Counted from the stretch's first letter, positions 12,096-27,300 are shown. The stretch: DNA of 64,000 nt from Hermatobates lingyangjiaoensis (GCA_026182355.1 JAPFBL010000035.1:1364001-1428000), one strand, 5' to 3'. The notes: generated by a model from the letters alone, not told the origin. A program made the numbers and translations.

Positions 12096-15000
12096 CTAAA
12101 GAATATTTTTTATGTCTTACATAAATCCAACTCCAAAATTTTCAAAATAGATTAATTTTCCACGGTAATAAATAAATCATAATTGTTAGAACTACCGAAG
12201 TCGATAGTAATATATTAAAAATACATAGTTATCTCACCCTCAACCGGTCTCGGAACTTGTTCATCTACAATGGATGTGTTCTGAAATCTTTCGAGGCGTG
12301 AGGAAAAGGTAGGAACTAAGATGATAATAATTATTATTTTCTTTTATAATGCCAACGGTAATACTTTATATTTATTCTTCAAAGTCATTGGTTGGAAATA
12401 TCAGTCTAAAACCAGCATAATAATATTTTACAGGTATCTCTTAAATAGCGGATCATTTTCTCAGTGACTGCTAAGCAGTTTAGTGATGTCAATAGGGAAG
12501 ATCTTTATCATTTCCTGCATTTTGTCGAAACAAGTTAGCTTGAATGTTTGTTTATTGTAAAATGTTTTTACAATCAACCTGCGAGTGGACTGGCGAACCA
12601 TGTCACAAAGCTTTGTGAGGTGGTAGTCGACCCACCTAGAGACTTCTCTACACTACAAACAGGTGATACTTCTGACCTTATCTTACAAAAGAAGTTGACT
12701 AGTTTTGTTGACAAGTGGGGAGCCTGGTATGTCTAACAAAAAGCGTGCATACTTTTAGTATGTAGATTGGAGGTACCAATCTTCACTATGACCCTAGGTG
12801 TTTCATGCGGGAGGTGGTATATCTTGTACACGACGTCTCTGAGAGAGGACGGAAAGCAGTTTGTTTCAAGCCAGTATGATGCCAAGAACACGTAAAAGAT
12901 AACTACTTTAAAAAAATCCTGAGTGGAGTAAAATTTAGGACTTCTGAACCTGGTTATATGGCCTACCCATAGTTAAAATGAATGTCAAGTAAAAAGCAAG
13001 CCACACAAACAAAATCAGTTTCTTGTCTGTTCTGCATAATGAAAAGTAGAATGAAAAAATACTTCAACTGATGGACTTTTTAAACAAATATTAAAAAAAA
13101 TCTCTCTAATTATACATGAACAATATCAAAATGAATTTTAAGAGGAGTCAATAATTGAATCAATATTTATTTGATGCCTGGTGATGGGGTCACCATCAAA
13201 ACAAGTAATTGAGAACTTTGCTTTTTTGAGTTTACTTGATATCTGATCTAAAACATTTGCTCACTATTTATCATTGATATGACCACTTCCATGCTCAGAC
13301 AAACATGGAATGTAATATCAACATTTGAAAATCATGATCTTTGGTAGTGGCAGGTGTCATAATCAGTTGCACTTGAAAGGAATTTCTACACAAACACATA
13401 CAATTATGTGCTTGTATAGAAATTTTGACTGGTTATATGGCCTACCCATAGTTAAAATAGGTGTCAAGTAAAAAGCAAGCCACCCAAACAAAATCAGTTT
13501 CTTGTCTGTCCTGCATAATAAAAAGTGGAATAAAAAAATACTTCAACTGATGGATTTTTAAACAAATATTGAAGGGACCTCTAATTATACATGAACAATA
13601 TTAAAATGAATTATACGTGTTCATGTGAAAATTTTGAATATTTTTGACTAAACGTTGGAATTTTAGAAAGTTTGAAAACCAGAAGGTTACTTGAGTCCCG
13701 GATAGTACGTGATAACTAAAGACAGCCTGAGAGGTGAAAAAAGATATTATTTAGTATATAATAGAGAATATACTACTGACGGGACGGGGTCAGATCTGGT
13801 GTCGATGTGGAGCAGCTGGCTGAGCTGGGTGGGTTCTCTGCTGCGAATCGGACTGCCCTGCAACAAATACCACGCATCACTGCCTGTTCACAAGTGACAA
13901 AACGCTTGTTAATGCAAATGCACTGAAAAGTACTTAGTGACGTGTAACGAAAAGACAATTACAATAAAAATATTTACCACATGTCTTATATTAAACATAA
14001 CATATATTATTTTTATATTATGGGAATTGTTTACAATGATAAAAATGATGATCAAGTGTTATTTTCAACACAAATCTGATGAGTCATGGGTTGTTTAGTA
14101 GATAATTATATTTATTGGTAATGTTTATTTTTTGCAAAAATAGGATAAAGTAAGTATTATGAAAAAGACTGGAATAATGTGAGTGACTGACAAGAGCAGG
14201 TGGCCTGGGAGGTTGGACCTGTGAGCCGAGGTCCTTAGCGCCGTTGAGGAGGATGCTGTGGGAGGCAGGCGACACCACAGGCTTGCCACCACCGTCTGCA
14301 ACAACAATACAGTATTCACAGTCAATTCTTGCGGTGTCAGACCATCCACTTAACGCGGTAACCATCAAATCGCCAAACCTAATTAAATCCACTCGTCTTC
14401 TACGGCCAATAAATATATTTAGAAATAAAGAGTCAAGAAAATTAGCAAATTTCACAAATCTTGAGTTAATAAATGAAATAAAATTTATATACTTATAAAA
14501 CTCTGATAGCCGATGTTGTTTATTTATTTTCTTGCCACCGTGCTTGTCTGAATAAACAATAAATGTAATTTTGTCAGATACTATATCGACTACAAAGTTA
14601 ATTTAGAATGTTGAAAAGTTAAGCATGAACAGAGCACATATATATTTATTTATATAGTGCGCTAGTACTTACATATGATTTCTCCAGGCTCAACCAGGAC
14701 CTGGACGTAGGATATAGGGAAAATGCCTTTCTTAGAGCCAATTCTGCCTTCGAACCAGTTATCGTCAACACGCCTGGTAAGAAGTACCAACTCACCTAAA
14801 ACAAATTTCAATTCAGAACTTGATCTAGCTAACATAATTGTCCGGACACTGTACAACAATCTAAACTTCCGTAGTCAAGTCGGGATGCCATGACTTACAA
14901 GTTTTAGTAGCCATCATAACTATTTTTAGTGTGCTGGAAAATATGATTTTGTTTACAGAAAATTTATGCATTTCTCTTTTAAAAATGGCGGTCGAAAGAA

Positions 15001-18000
15001 ACTTATTCAAAGAAAGGTTTGTAAAACATAGAGTCAACTATGTCCCAAAGATTTGACATTTGACAGAAAATAATATTGCTTATAACGCCAATGTAAAAAG
15101 TGTCATTGAAAGGGTTATTAATATAATCCCTAAACACAATGCTAAATAAAATAAAAGTTTATACTGACTAAATATTCATAATAAGAAAGTTAAATAAATT
15201 GGTTTCCTCAGGAATAGGTTTTATTGAAAAAGAAAAAACTCTTTTGGAACACTCAGTGCTCTTCTTGAGGTTTATCTGCTACTGAGGTAGGTGAAAGAGG
15301 GACAGAGGCTGAGGGTGAACTTTTTGGGTTTGTTTTTCTATAAAACTTATTAGTACTATGAGTAAATACAATGCAGAAACTAATTACACAGTAATGAGTG
15401 TCCAAATATTGGTTCAGAATAATAATATTATTGCTCATTGTATTTTAAAATAACACAGGATAAACATTTGTATAAATACTTATATAGTCTTATACTTAAC
15501 TTAAATGCTTATAGTCTTAAATACTTATAATCATCATCATTAAATAATCATTATTACATAATCATTAAATACTTATAATATTGCATCAATGTCTGCAATT
15601 GGTTACGACCAAATGAACTGTCGTAAAACGATTGGAGTTAAGGCAGTCCAATGTTAAAGTACCTATATTATATTAGACAGTGTAATGACTTTGTGATCAT
15701 CATAAAGAAATGATTTATCAGCATTCTTAGCTCATTATTCTTATAATTAGGCTAAGTCATATTGGATTACTATTTTCTCTTCAATACATTTAAAACCACT
15801 GTACTCCACTGTGTTAGTGCGTACTGATACATACAGTACAGTCTACTGTATTATTATATGAACTAACCTGTCTATAAGTATGTGTAAAATTTAACCTTTT
15901 CTTTAGTTAATTGAGTTAGTTCTTTAATTTTTTTTATCTTCCTTAAAACATTATCATATTTTCCAGCTGTTACATTTTGCATTCAATTCTTATAAAATGT
16001 TTCAAGTCTTTACACGTATTATTCCATATTGTAACCATTACCTGTATTTTTTACATTTAAAATTTAACAATAAAAAAAATAAAGAATACTTTCTAGATAT
16101 GTTAGGTGTAATTTCTTGGCTTCTACATTACTTTGATTTAAAAGGAACAACGCTGTGTTTTCTAAGATACATTCAAACACATCCATTTACCATGTCAATG
16201 CACTTTATTAATTTTAGGGATGGAAGGAGGACGGTACCTCAGTTACTAAGTCGAGTTTACTAGGACAACATTATGCTTTGCCCGCCAGACCTCCAAATCC
16301 TGGCCTACATTTTCCCTTCATCTCCTGCATTATATTTTCCCCCTAATCATTCGTTTTCTTTTTGTCTTCTTAATGTGTAGTGTTTGAAATTGAAAGCAGA
16401 AATTTATACGTACGTATTCATGCGTACTTACCTTTCACTAATGAAAGCTCAAGGTGACTTTGTGCCTGAAAATTAAATTTCGCTCGAGCCTGACCCTCTG
16501 TCGATTTTTTCGGAAGAGTTCGAATTCCATCGTAAGGTATGATCTGGAAACAGATACAAAAATTAGAATAATAAATCATTTATATTCTTAATAATGAATT
16601 TATATTCCGAATGTCACTATTAGTAAATATATGAAACCACTGTAATTACCCATAAATTTTGATTCTTAGGACAATAATTAAATTAACAAAGGGTTGATGC
16701 CGGTTTACCTATGGTTCTGCTGCTGATGTCCACCAGCAGAACTCCTCCACCTTCAACACAACTGATCTAAATAGTTGAGATTATTGGTTTATATTTATAT
16801 AATCTCCCCTATTGACTTGAACCTTTTGACGATTCTTTTATTATTTTCTCTCTCTTCATAATAAAGGATAATTTTTCATATTTTTCTTAATAAACAAAAT
16901 AATTTAATAATAATATGTAAACGACTTAGGGATCAGTTAATAGGGCGAGTACATAAACCAACAATTCAATAGCTTTACATTAGCTGCGTCTGAAGATCGA
17001 CTGGAACTGGTCAAACGACAGATTTGACCCCCAACATATTTAACCTAGATGGTAGCATTTTAATTATGCCATTAGTTCTTACACTCCCTCATAAACACCA
17101 TACTTGTCTGTCAGTTGTCGTATAGGTACATTTCCTTTAATATTTAATTTTTTTCCAGTAATATTTCTTCTTATTTAGTTCACTAGTTTCTTTAAACTTT
17201 TAATAAGATTTATGGAAATTAAACTTTTTTAATTAAGTTCCTGGCATTATGTTACGAATGAAATACACTATTGACCATTGCCGCCACTGTTCTGTCGTGT
17301 CCCGGTTATCCCAGAACAATTATCTCCGTTTGGTCTTTTCATATTTTCAAGGATTTGTTTACTACAACTAGAATTCTTAATTTTCATTTCTTTAAGCTTT
17401 CTGTAGGTAGTACAAAAAACAGCATTTTGTTATGGAAGCTTAAGTGTAATTATTACAGCAAACCAGAATCATGTGTTATTAAGGATAAATTCTTCAGGTA
17501 CTTTGAAGCATTTAACAATCTCATGGATTACGTATAACTATGGTCACTACCATATGCTTCACCGGGAACCCTACATTTGGCATTGTTTTAGTTTATTAGA
17601 TTAGGGATTATTCTGACAGATATTACATCGGTACAATAATCTGGTTGAATAAAAACAAATATTTAAATCAAATACTTGTACGATGAGGTCAAAATGCTGC
17701 TGCTGGATCCCAAGATGTCAGGAACCAGTGTATCAGATAAAGCACTGTAAGATAGGACAGACCGTAGATGAAGGAGGATGTAAAGGTGTTTAGCGAAGAC
17801 AGTCCCGAGCGTGCACAGTGCTGCAGTGCTGTACTCGTTAAATGATATATACTTGAACGAGACAAATTACGGCACCTGATGTACAATCAACCGGAATATG
17901 ACAGAGAACCTTACGACATAAGAGTCTTACTCACTGAGTAACCGGCGATCTGATCATAAAGCAATCCATACTAATTGACTGAGAAAAGTGCCTACCTCAA

Positions 18001-21000
18001 CATAGTTGATGGGGAAGAGTCCAATCATGGCATTGTGTTCTCCTTCATACCAGTTTTTGTCGATCTGACGTCGAACAAATATGACATCACCTCTTCTGAA
18101 GCTAAGTTCTCTACAACAAAGAATTCATACGTAATTAGAGGGATATAGAATGATCCAGTCTGTAAGATCCGTAAACACTAGACACAGAGGCAGAGAGAGA
18201 GAGAGAGGGGGGGGGGGACTGAGAACTGGAGTCTCTATAACACAGGAAGATAAAAAACCTTTAACAAGAGAGAAGTGTTTAACGAGTAAGAGGGGGATGA
18301 AAAATTAATTCAGTTTGAAACTAATTTGATACAATAAAACATAATTTGTGGCTTACATCACTATTCTACCGGTAACCCGATAAAATCGAAACTTTCACTT
18401 TCAGTTTGTAAGACGAACAAAATCCGAAACAGGTGGAGTGAGGAAAATAATTTAAGAGTAACATGCTGCATTCTTTAATTTTCTTACCAAGAACCAACCT
18501 AATTACCTGATTAATAAAAATAAATATGTGATTTCATTTCATGCAAGAATAATCAAATTAACACTGTAACTACATGTTTTACTATGTTAATTTATTATGT
18601 ATATATTTCTTATGTAAATTTATGTTTTATATTTTTAAAATTAAATAGGAAACCTTGTAATATTGTAAATGTTATTGGAATACACAATTTTCACTGTACA
18701 ATAATTTCTTTAATTAGGGTATTGCAAATTAACTGTTTAGAAAAATGAGGACAAAGGAGCGCCCTGTTGTAAATACAAATATTTAAATATGATGGGTCGT
18801 CCTTCCACTGATAAATAGAATGCCATTTAATGCAAATAGGTCGCCAGTGGATTGTGACTCATCATAGGAAAACATGTTGACAAAGAGCTGAAGACTTCAT
18901 AAACAAATCCTATCTGGACAAACACCTCTGAATATCAAATTATAGCATCCAACCACGTGTGTTCAGCCCATTTGTGAGCTCGTGGAGTAGCTTAACTCGC
19001 CCCGGAGGTCCAGACAAATCACCAACCCAACTCTGGCCGCGCTAACAAAGTCTGAGTGGTCAACCCTCTTCGGTTGATACATCAATTTTGATGAGCGAAC
19101 AAAGGATTTGAACACTAATATGTATATTTATGAATATCCTCAAAGGAGACAAACATTCCCAAGTTAAATTCGTTTTTACAACATTATTATTCCCCTCGTC
19201 TTCTCCGTCAACTTAAAGGTAACAACTGAATAAATATAAAAATCTGACAATATAAAGTCGAAGTACCCCTGGCTGACAATTCATAATAAAATCTCAATAA
19301 CTACAAGGCCTACAATATTGGTTTTTAGCAGATGCTTCTACGTAAGTTCAAGGTACTCACCAAGAAACTATTTCTTAAAATTCTTAAAATGTTTAAAAAT
19401 GCTCTTCGCTAAAGACCAAAAAAAATTACAAAGTATCCAGTTAACAAAAATACACCTTTCCGACACGTTATCACAGGCAGAGATTTTTTTGCAAGTCAAA
19501 ATTAGTACTTAATAACAGCATTGCTTAATACATAACTACGAGTATCCGATCTTAACAATTACCTTTCGGTAGATATTAAGAAGCAGCAATTAACTGGTTC
19601 AGATGTGATGATTAAAATGTATTCTAGAGTTTACGAAAATATTGATTGGATGTAAATTATCGAGATTAAATAAATATTTGAAAAGGAAGCAAGTTTTTGA
19701 GTGCGCTCTACTTTTATTAATTACTTCACAGAGAAGAGTGTACCTGGAAGACTGGCCGACGAAATTGTAGAGCGCCCTGGCGACGAGCTTGGGCTCCGGA
19801 GTGCGGTCGCGAGGTCTCGGCGGCGGCGTCTCCACCTCGAAGTCGTCGTACCTGTTGAGCGGGATGGGCGATTTCTGTGAAGGCCTGCAACCACAATCCT
19901 CTTGTCATTTATTCATATTCCATAACCTTTCGGCTATACCATGAAGGATGATTTTAACAGCATGAAGCCATTTGACCACTCCACAAGCCATTTGACCAAC
20001 CACTTCCCTACCAAAGAGGATTTCAAAACAGTCTTCATAAACTGCTTAAGGTAAACCTTGATGAGGCAAGCTTCCACTGAGCTATAATATTCTGTTTGTA
20101 GTCATTAAAAGACTACACTACAACAGTTTTCAGAATGATATACGCCCGACAAGAACTTTAACTCAACAAGTCATTATAAAACAATCATAGTAAAATTTAC
20201 TCATTAAAATTCTATTTTTAATGGAAATAATAAAAATATAGTTCTCAAACTAGAAAACCATCAAGTATTGGAACACTGGCAACAAGTTTTCCAATTTCAG
20301 TAAGATCGATCATTGTTAAAATAAAACTGTTTAATGCTGCCTTAGGTAAAATTTGTAAAATAAACTGAAGACGTTACGAATTTCACATATTTCACAATAA
20401 TGCTAACTATTTATAGAGATAATTTCAAAACTTCTCAATAAAATTGAAAGTACTTTCATTTGCTCTATCAACTCTAGTCATTGGTTGTATAGAAAGAGAA
20501 GTGGATGCGGCTTGAAGGAAATGCCATGGCGGAGTGAGATTGTGAAATGTTATTAGGATGTCTGAAATATTAGAAAAGAACGCACGTGAAGTTGTCCGTG
20601 TGACGCCGAGAGTGGATGTCTGACAGTTCGGCCAGATACTTGGCTCTGCGCTGCTGTTGGTAGATACGACGCATAGCCTCTGCCTGTCTTCTCGCCAATT
20701 CCTCTTCATCTATGTATTCCTTGGCTTCACTGCGCACAGGAGTCTTGTAATGTATATTCACTTCTCCTTCAATATACTCTCGTCCAGATTCTGCAACCAT
20801 TCAAATACATTAAATACTATACATGAATACAGTTTTATGACAATATGTATTGGGTAGACATTGTGCCGAATCCCACTTCGTATAACTCCTTCCCTCTAAC
20901 ACCTTCTAACCCACAGCATTCTGTTTCCCCATGATGTACCACATATATGCTCCTTGTACCAATATGTGTCCACAACACTACTCGACAACTCTACACAATA

Positions 21001-24000
21001 ACACTATTACTTTTTTTTTATTGTTTAAACCGATCCCCTAGTGGGTAATAATAAAACGTCATACAAACGTCAGTCATTTACTGTCTTTTTGTTTGATCGG
21101 AGATACTACATTCGGAGTTCTAAATTTTACCTAACTCAAGTTTATTTAGAGAAAAACTCTGATAGAAACTCACTTGAATTTGTGAGTCGACCGGATGCAG
21201 GTCGACCTCAGAAAGAGATGTCCATTGAGCGGCAACCAAAATAGTCTCTAAGTGGCAACGGATGTCGAATGTTGAAGTCAGTATTTGTCCGTACGTGTTT
21301 TTCTTGTACTTAGTTTTTTTTTTATTTAAACCGACCCCCTAGCGGGTGATAACGTCATCTGTTCACCGGTTTTTTGTTTAATCGGTGATTCTACAGATTC
21401 TACATTCGGAGTCCTAAATCTTGCCTAACTCAAGTACATTTCGAGCAGGGATTTTTAACAAGTACCTGACATCTCACAGGCTCGGGACCGACAGCTTAAC
21501 ATTATCTCAGACGGTCGACGTACTCAGATTTATTGATCCCCCACGTTAATAAATCGAGGGCCAGATAGGTATCGAACCTTGTGTCTACCAGTTCAGACGC
21601 GAGTACGTTAACCACTGAACTAACCTGGCCCCTAACACTATTAATTTACTGCAAGCAAAGTAGAATGACCATGCATAAAACCGATTTTAACATTTTTACC
21701 GTCTTCCACGTTGTTGGGGCTACCTAAATACATTTCTGATATCCTTAGGATGATGTGTGAATCTGAAAACATTTTCATTTATCGTTCGGTAAGTAGTACC
21801 ATTTGATAAATCTTAATGTAATATCTCATATATATAGTTGACTTTGGTGTCAACATGGGAGCGCCTATTCCCTTAATGGTCTTTGGACAATACTATATAA
21901 CGAGAAGTATTGTTTTTTCCAGCTATTCGTGTAATTTGACAGATTTGAAATGTATATATATTTTACTATCTCATATTTAGTCACCGGTTTCTAAAGTCCC
22001 TAACCCTTGTTTCAACGTCCTTGAGTACGCAATGATCTAAATAAGTGGTCAATTAGCTAATTCGTTTTTTCATTATGATTTAGTGTAGTTATATATTTAC
22101 CTGTTGATATCATTAACAAAGTTCAGCAAACTTCGTAAGAACAAAGAATATACACACGCAACCGATAGACATGGTGTGTATAGATATGATATATAATAAA
22201 CCCACTTCAGTGTGGTATTTTCAAGGTCTAACACTGGTGGAAAAGGAAGCTATACGAAGTAGGGCATTGAAATTATATCAACTGACATCTCCAAAACCTC
22301 TAGTGTTGTAACTGCTAATGTTAGATTTAGTCATATCTAACTAAATTTGTATATTAGTAAACATGTGATAGGAAAGTGTTTGCTTATACATTTCAGTAAT
22401 AGTTAAAGTAATTAAAAGTGCCAACTGTTTATTTACAATAATAATATAGATGATAGATACAAAACGAGTGAACCAATATAATCAATAAATAATAATTAAT
22501 AAATAAACCATAAATAAAAATATATAAATACATTTTAAAAAAACCTATCGGTTATGATTCATTTTACGTTAGAGACACTGCTGTATTGCCACCTTGCAGT
22601 TAAATCATCTGCATGACTCAATCATGGATATTCACAGCAATGTTGAATAAACTGCTTCCCATTAGATCACCCAAGTTAAACAGCATTGGGACTGGTAACT
22701 GCTTGGATGGGTGACACGAGTTGTGTTGATACTCCCGTTAATGTGACTTGCCTTGGCTAGTGAGTGCTAGAAAGGCAAGCTGCATGATAGAAATGCCGAT
22801 AACAGGTAAAATAAATACCATTGTTACATGTTTTTATATAGGCTACTCATTTTCCCAACTTAACAGTTGTGTACAAAAGCTTCCAGGATTTCCGGGCTGA
22901 TATGATAGTGTTTTTCTTTAAACAAGTCAATCTGTCAATACTCTTGTCTCAAAATTACGCCTTAATATTTCTTAGAAATTGTTTTAATATATTTATGAAT
23001 CATTTAAATTATTAGCAAAATTCTATAAGCTTTGAATTTTTTATATAAGTATCATAGAGTATTCATTATTGTTTGTAGTTTCTAAAATTGATAAAGTCCA
23101 TAGGTATCCCTTGATATCTTTCCTTGGTGATTCATGAACTGCAATGGTATACATTTTTCAAGACTGTTAGTGACACACAGCTTCTCATACACTACTATTA
23201 CTCTTTAATAATGATTTCTTACCAAACCCGGCAAGTTAGTGGACAAATATACCATGTGTTACGATTTTCTACTCAAATAACAAGAAATATAATGTTATGA
23301 TTGTTAGTACCACAGAGGTTGTTAATAACAATTAAAGAAGTGTGAAACTTTTTACCTCGTAAATATCCTTCCTCATTCGAGCGGTTTCGGATCTTGTCCA
23401 TCGTCAAGAGTGAAACTCAATATTCAGTTTCAATTATGAAGATTGGAGTAGAAAGCGGTCTGGTGAGGAAGGACGTTTACAAGGCGCAGTGTCTCATTTT
23501 ACTTCAAATTAATAAAATCAAATAGTTGAAACCAATAAACTGTTACTTAATAAGTAACACTATTTAAAAATGCAAGAATATTTTTTTTTTATTTTTGGGT
23601 AAGGAGGTGAAATGCATTTACGCACTTAGTGCTGGGTTACCAGAAAAATGCAAGAATATGTTCAATTAAATTATAAATAATAAAAGAGCCCTTCGTATTT
23701 CTACAAGAAATGTTACACAAATGTTACACACCCTTGGACCAAATCAGTTCTCTAAGTGGTTACACTTTTCGACTCTCGTTGTTTACTCGCTCCGCGATCA
23801 GTAGAAGACAAACAAGCAGAATGTCTGCAAGGTCAAACAGTATTCCTGCCAAGAGAGGGGGAGGAGGAAGGAATAACAGTGGAGAGAAGGCATCAAAGCA
23901 AAACTAAACGAAGACGAGCAAAGCCGGAAAAGAAATATTACATATCAGAAATAAAAAAAATAATTATTGAGAAATAATTGATAAATAAATATTGATAACC

Positions 24001-24315
24001 ACAAAAATAATAATGAATATATCAAGACATGCTATCGGTAATTATTTAGCGTTAAGTCAAACACAAAAATATATATATACAATTAAATTTATAACTAAAA
24101 AAACACAAAAAAGAAACTAACACTCACGATTCTCGGTCATGTTGTTGAAATCCACAGACAATTTTCTTTGTAAAATAATCTATATTGTAATACTTAGTTT
24201 TCTGTTTCAAAAGGTTATACTTCTGCCCATGAAAAAGGTTTTAAATAAAAATCGAAATATTGGAAATGAGAGTTTAATATGAACCTGAAGAACTGAACGA
24301 GCCCTGATAAATTTC

Positions 24316-24351
<36 letters not shown>

Positions 24352-27300
24352 TGATAGTTTTGTTAGCAGTCCTTCCTTTAAGGACATATTATTAAAAATG
24401 TAACCATAATTTGCAGACACTTGCTTCTTGATAAGTTTCTCTGTCTTCCTGAATAACGATTTCGTTATTGCACCTTATCTAGATAGCATACTGTCAGCAT
24501 GTTTCAACTCTTTCCTGAAGCCATCTTCGGGGAAAGAATGATTCTTAAATGTCTTTCATGTTATATATGGTAGAAAAATTAGTCAATTAGAAGGATTAAG
24601 GTTGTTTGTTCAAAAAAGGGGGGGTGAGCGAATAAGGGAGCGCTCTTACTACCCGTTACAAGGTCTATTTCAAAATTTTATGGCTTTTATTTTGTTATTG
24701 TTTTTTCCAAGTCATTTGGAACCCAAGGCCAAATAGACCTTGTAACTGGTAGTAACAGTGACTCCTTAGGTCACTCAACCCCCCCCCCCCCCCCCCCAAT
24801 CCTTGAACAAACAACCTAAATCATTCTATTTGACTCTACTTTGTCTAAACAAAAGGAAAAACATTTGAGAATCATTCGCGTCCCAAAGATCACCGTAGGA
24901 AAGAGTTAAAACATGTTGACTGTAGGAAGTGTGTAATCTAGTTTAGATACATTAACGAAATCGTTATTTAAGAAGGCAGAGAAACTTATCAAGAAGCAAG
25001 TTTCTACAAATTGCAGTTACACTTTTGATATTATAAATATATTATTTAAAATATTAAATAACAGAATAGAATACATATTAAATTCAAAGAAGTCATATAT
25101 AAGTTATATATAATATAACTTCACAGAAAGAAATGACAGAAACTGAAATCACAAAAGCCCAGTCAGTTGGATATGAACACTTGGCCTTGATATGTCTAAC
25201 TGAGTTATTTGTTACTGATGACATAGAGAAAGTTTTTAGTTCTCTTACGTGTTAATATTAAGTTTTTTTGATAAATATTCTTTTTGTCTCATAGGTTACT
25301 TATTCTGACAAGGTCGATTGCAAATTACTCACAAGCTGATGTAGCCACTTTACCTTGGAGTGGCAGGTCACCTAGTACACTCTTACAGTCTTTCCTTAAT
25401 AGTTTTAATTTTTCTATTCGCATGAAGCTAGTTCATTTTGAGAAATCTTGATTACTTATTAAGTTCTTGACTTCAATATATACTGCTGTAGTGATTAAAA
25501 CAACTCTTCGCTGATTGCGAGCCCATTTTTTTGAACTGTATTACAATTAAACAAGGATGACGTAACAAGGTTATAATTCAATATCTCTTGCACAAAATGA
25601 AGGAAATGAACTATTGTAGTTGTAATATGGCATTGCGACTTTTGAAATATGAAACAGCAGAAACATGTCTGTTTACTATTGTTTGAGGGGGGTTCGTGAG
25701 TGCAGGACGGGGCTTCTGAAGAAGCCCCACATCTGACATTATGCAAACGTCACTGCTTCCTGTCCTTTTTAATTTGTAAGACCATCACAAAAACAAACAA
25801 ATACTTCGTGACTTTAGTGGCATCGCAAGAATTCATCGGTCAATTCCTCTATCCTGCATTCCGTTGCTTGATATTTCTTTAATAATATCATTTGATTTCC
25901 GTATAACTGTAAGACTTTAGATTTACAGGTTGTATTCTTTTAATAACTCTACATGGGAAAATATACTATTTCTGATGTGGGTGCAAAATAATGATTGTAC
26001 ATAAAGAAATCATTGTAAAAAATGATTCTGTTTTTGAATGATTGCTGTAGTTAGGGTGTTTAGGTGGACACCCATAGGCCCCAGATTTCTTCACGCGGGA
26101 GGTGAATGAATCTGAGCACGTCGTCCCTTGGAGAGGACGTTAAGCCGTTTGTCCGGAGTTTGTACGATTTCAGGTACTCATTAAAGATCCCTACTCGAAA
26201 TGCACTTGAATTAGACAAAATTTAGGACTTCCAATGTAGAATCTGTAGTATCACCGACCTAAAAACAAAAAGTCGATAAACGGCTGACGTTAGCACCCGC
26301 TAGAGGATCGGTTTAAACAATAAAAAAAAAACAAGAGTGTTGAAGCTAAGTATGGAGCTTTAGCTCAAGATTATGCACAATAGATGGCTAAGAAAGATGA
26401 CTTAGAAGATTATTTACCTAACCTATCGGCATTAGCGAAGCAATCCAGAGAGAACATTTACCAAAGAACCAAGCAGTGATTTAGTGAAATGATGAGCTGG
26501 ATTGTTCTTGTGGGAAGGAGATGAGCTGCATAATAAGGAAAGTGAAATCACCGAGGAACTCGCACATCCTAATGTGAGACCACTGGCCGCAATTAATCCC
26601 TCATCCTCCACTGTTTCCACTTTCAGCGCTGAGTCGCCAACCCTAGCTGAACAATGTAAACACAAACCCCAGGGCAGTCTTCAATTACCATTCTTTCCAC
26701 AAGATGAGAAATGGATTTCTTTCTAGTTTTTTTTTTTAAAGTCCTTCCAACCATTATTAACTGAATACACCAAATCAAAATCACTTGTTGACAAACTAAA
26801 AAATAGAAAACTTCGCTTAAATATAACTTCGGTATTTACACCATGCTGATATAAAAACATATAAGCATTTCGAAGACATTTTCCTAGCATAGATATACTT
26901 TATATCGTAATTATTTTAGAGTTTACTTTACGTACGTCAGATTCATGACATCAGCGTCCGATTAACCAACATTCTGTAAACTGGTTACACTACATGAAGG
27001 GGGCTAGGTTAGCTCAGTGGCAAGTGCTCACCTCTAGACTGTAAGTTCGACTTTCAAACCCACTGTGGCTGACAATTTATTCACATGGAAGGTGGATAAA
27101 TCGGAGCATGTCATCCCTCGGACAGTACGTAAAGCCATCAGTCCCGAGCCTGTAAAATGCCAGGTACTCGTTAAAGGTCCCTACTCTTAATACACTTGAG
27201 TTAGGCAAAATTTAGGACTCCCAATATAGAATCAATGTTCTTTGTGTGCTATCACAAAAGGGCAATGTTCGGCCTATCTAAGTTCGCTTATGGGACTGCC

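Larger units (their letters stand above)
14860..19743. other. CAP introns between SH3 exons
   Basis: Outside the SH3 exons and the two doubtful patches noted, nothing is supported. A GC-richer area at 17,690-17,890 and one at 18,950-19,080 have no frame compatible with CAP phases. Confidence 0.5.

Noticed and set aside
17689..17886. GC-richer 65-codon minus-strand frame as a CAP exon
   Set aside because: Neighbouring exons are phase 0 and no phase-0 reading with splice sites stays open.
22650..22725. Functional 5S rRNA gene
   Set aside because: The 5' third is missing and no terminator of the usual kind follows.
24128..24200. Longer internal exon upstream of MTEN
   Set aside because: An in-frame TAG and a weak acceptor tract argue against it; kept only as a short first exon.
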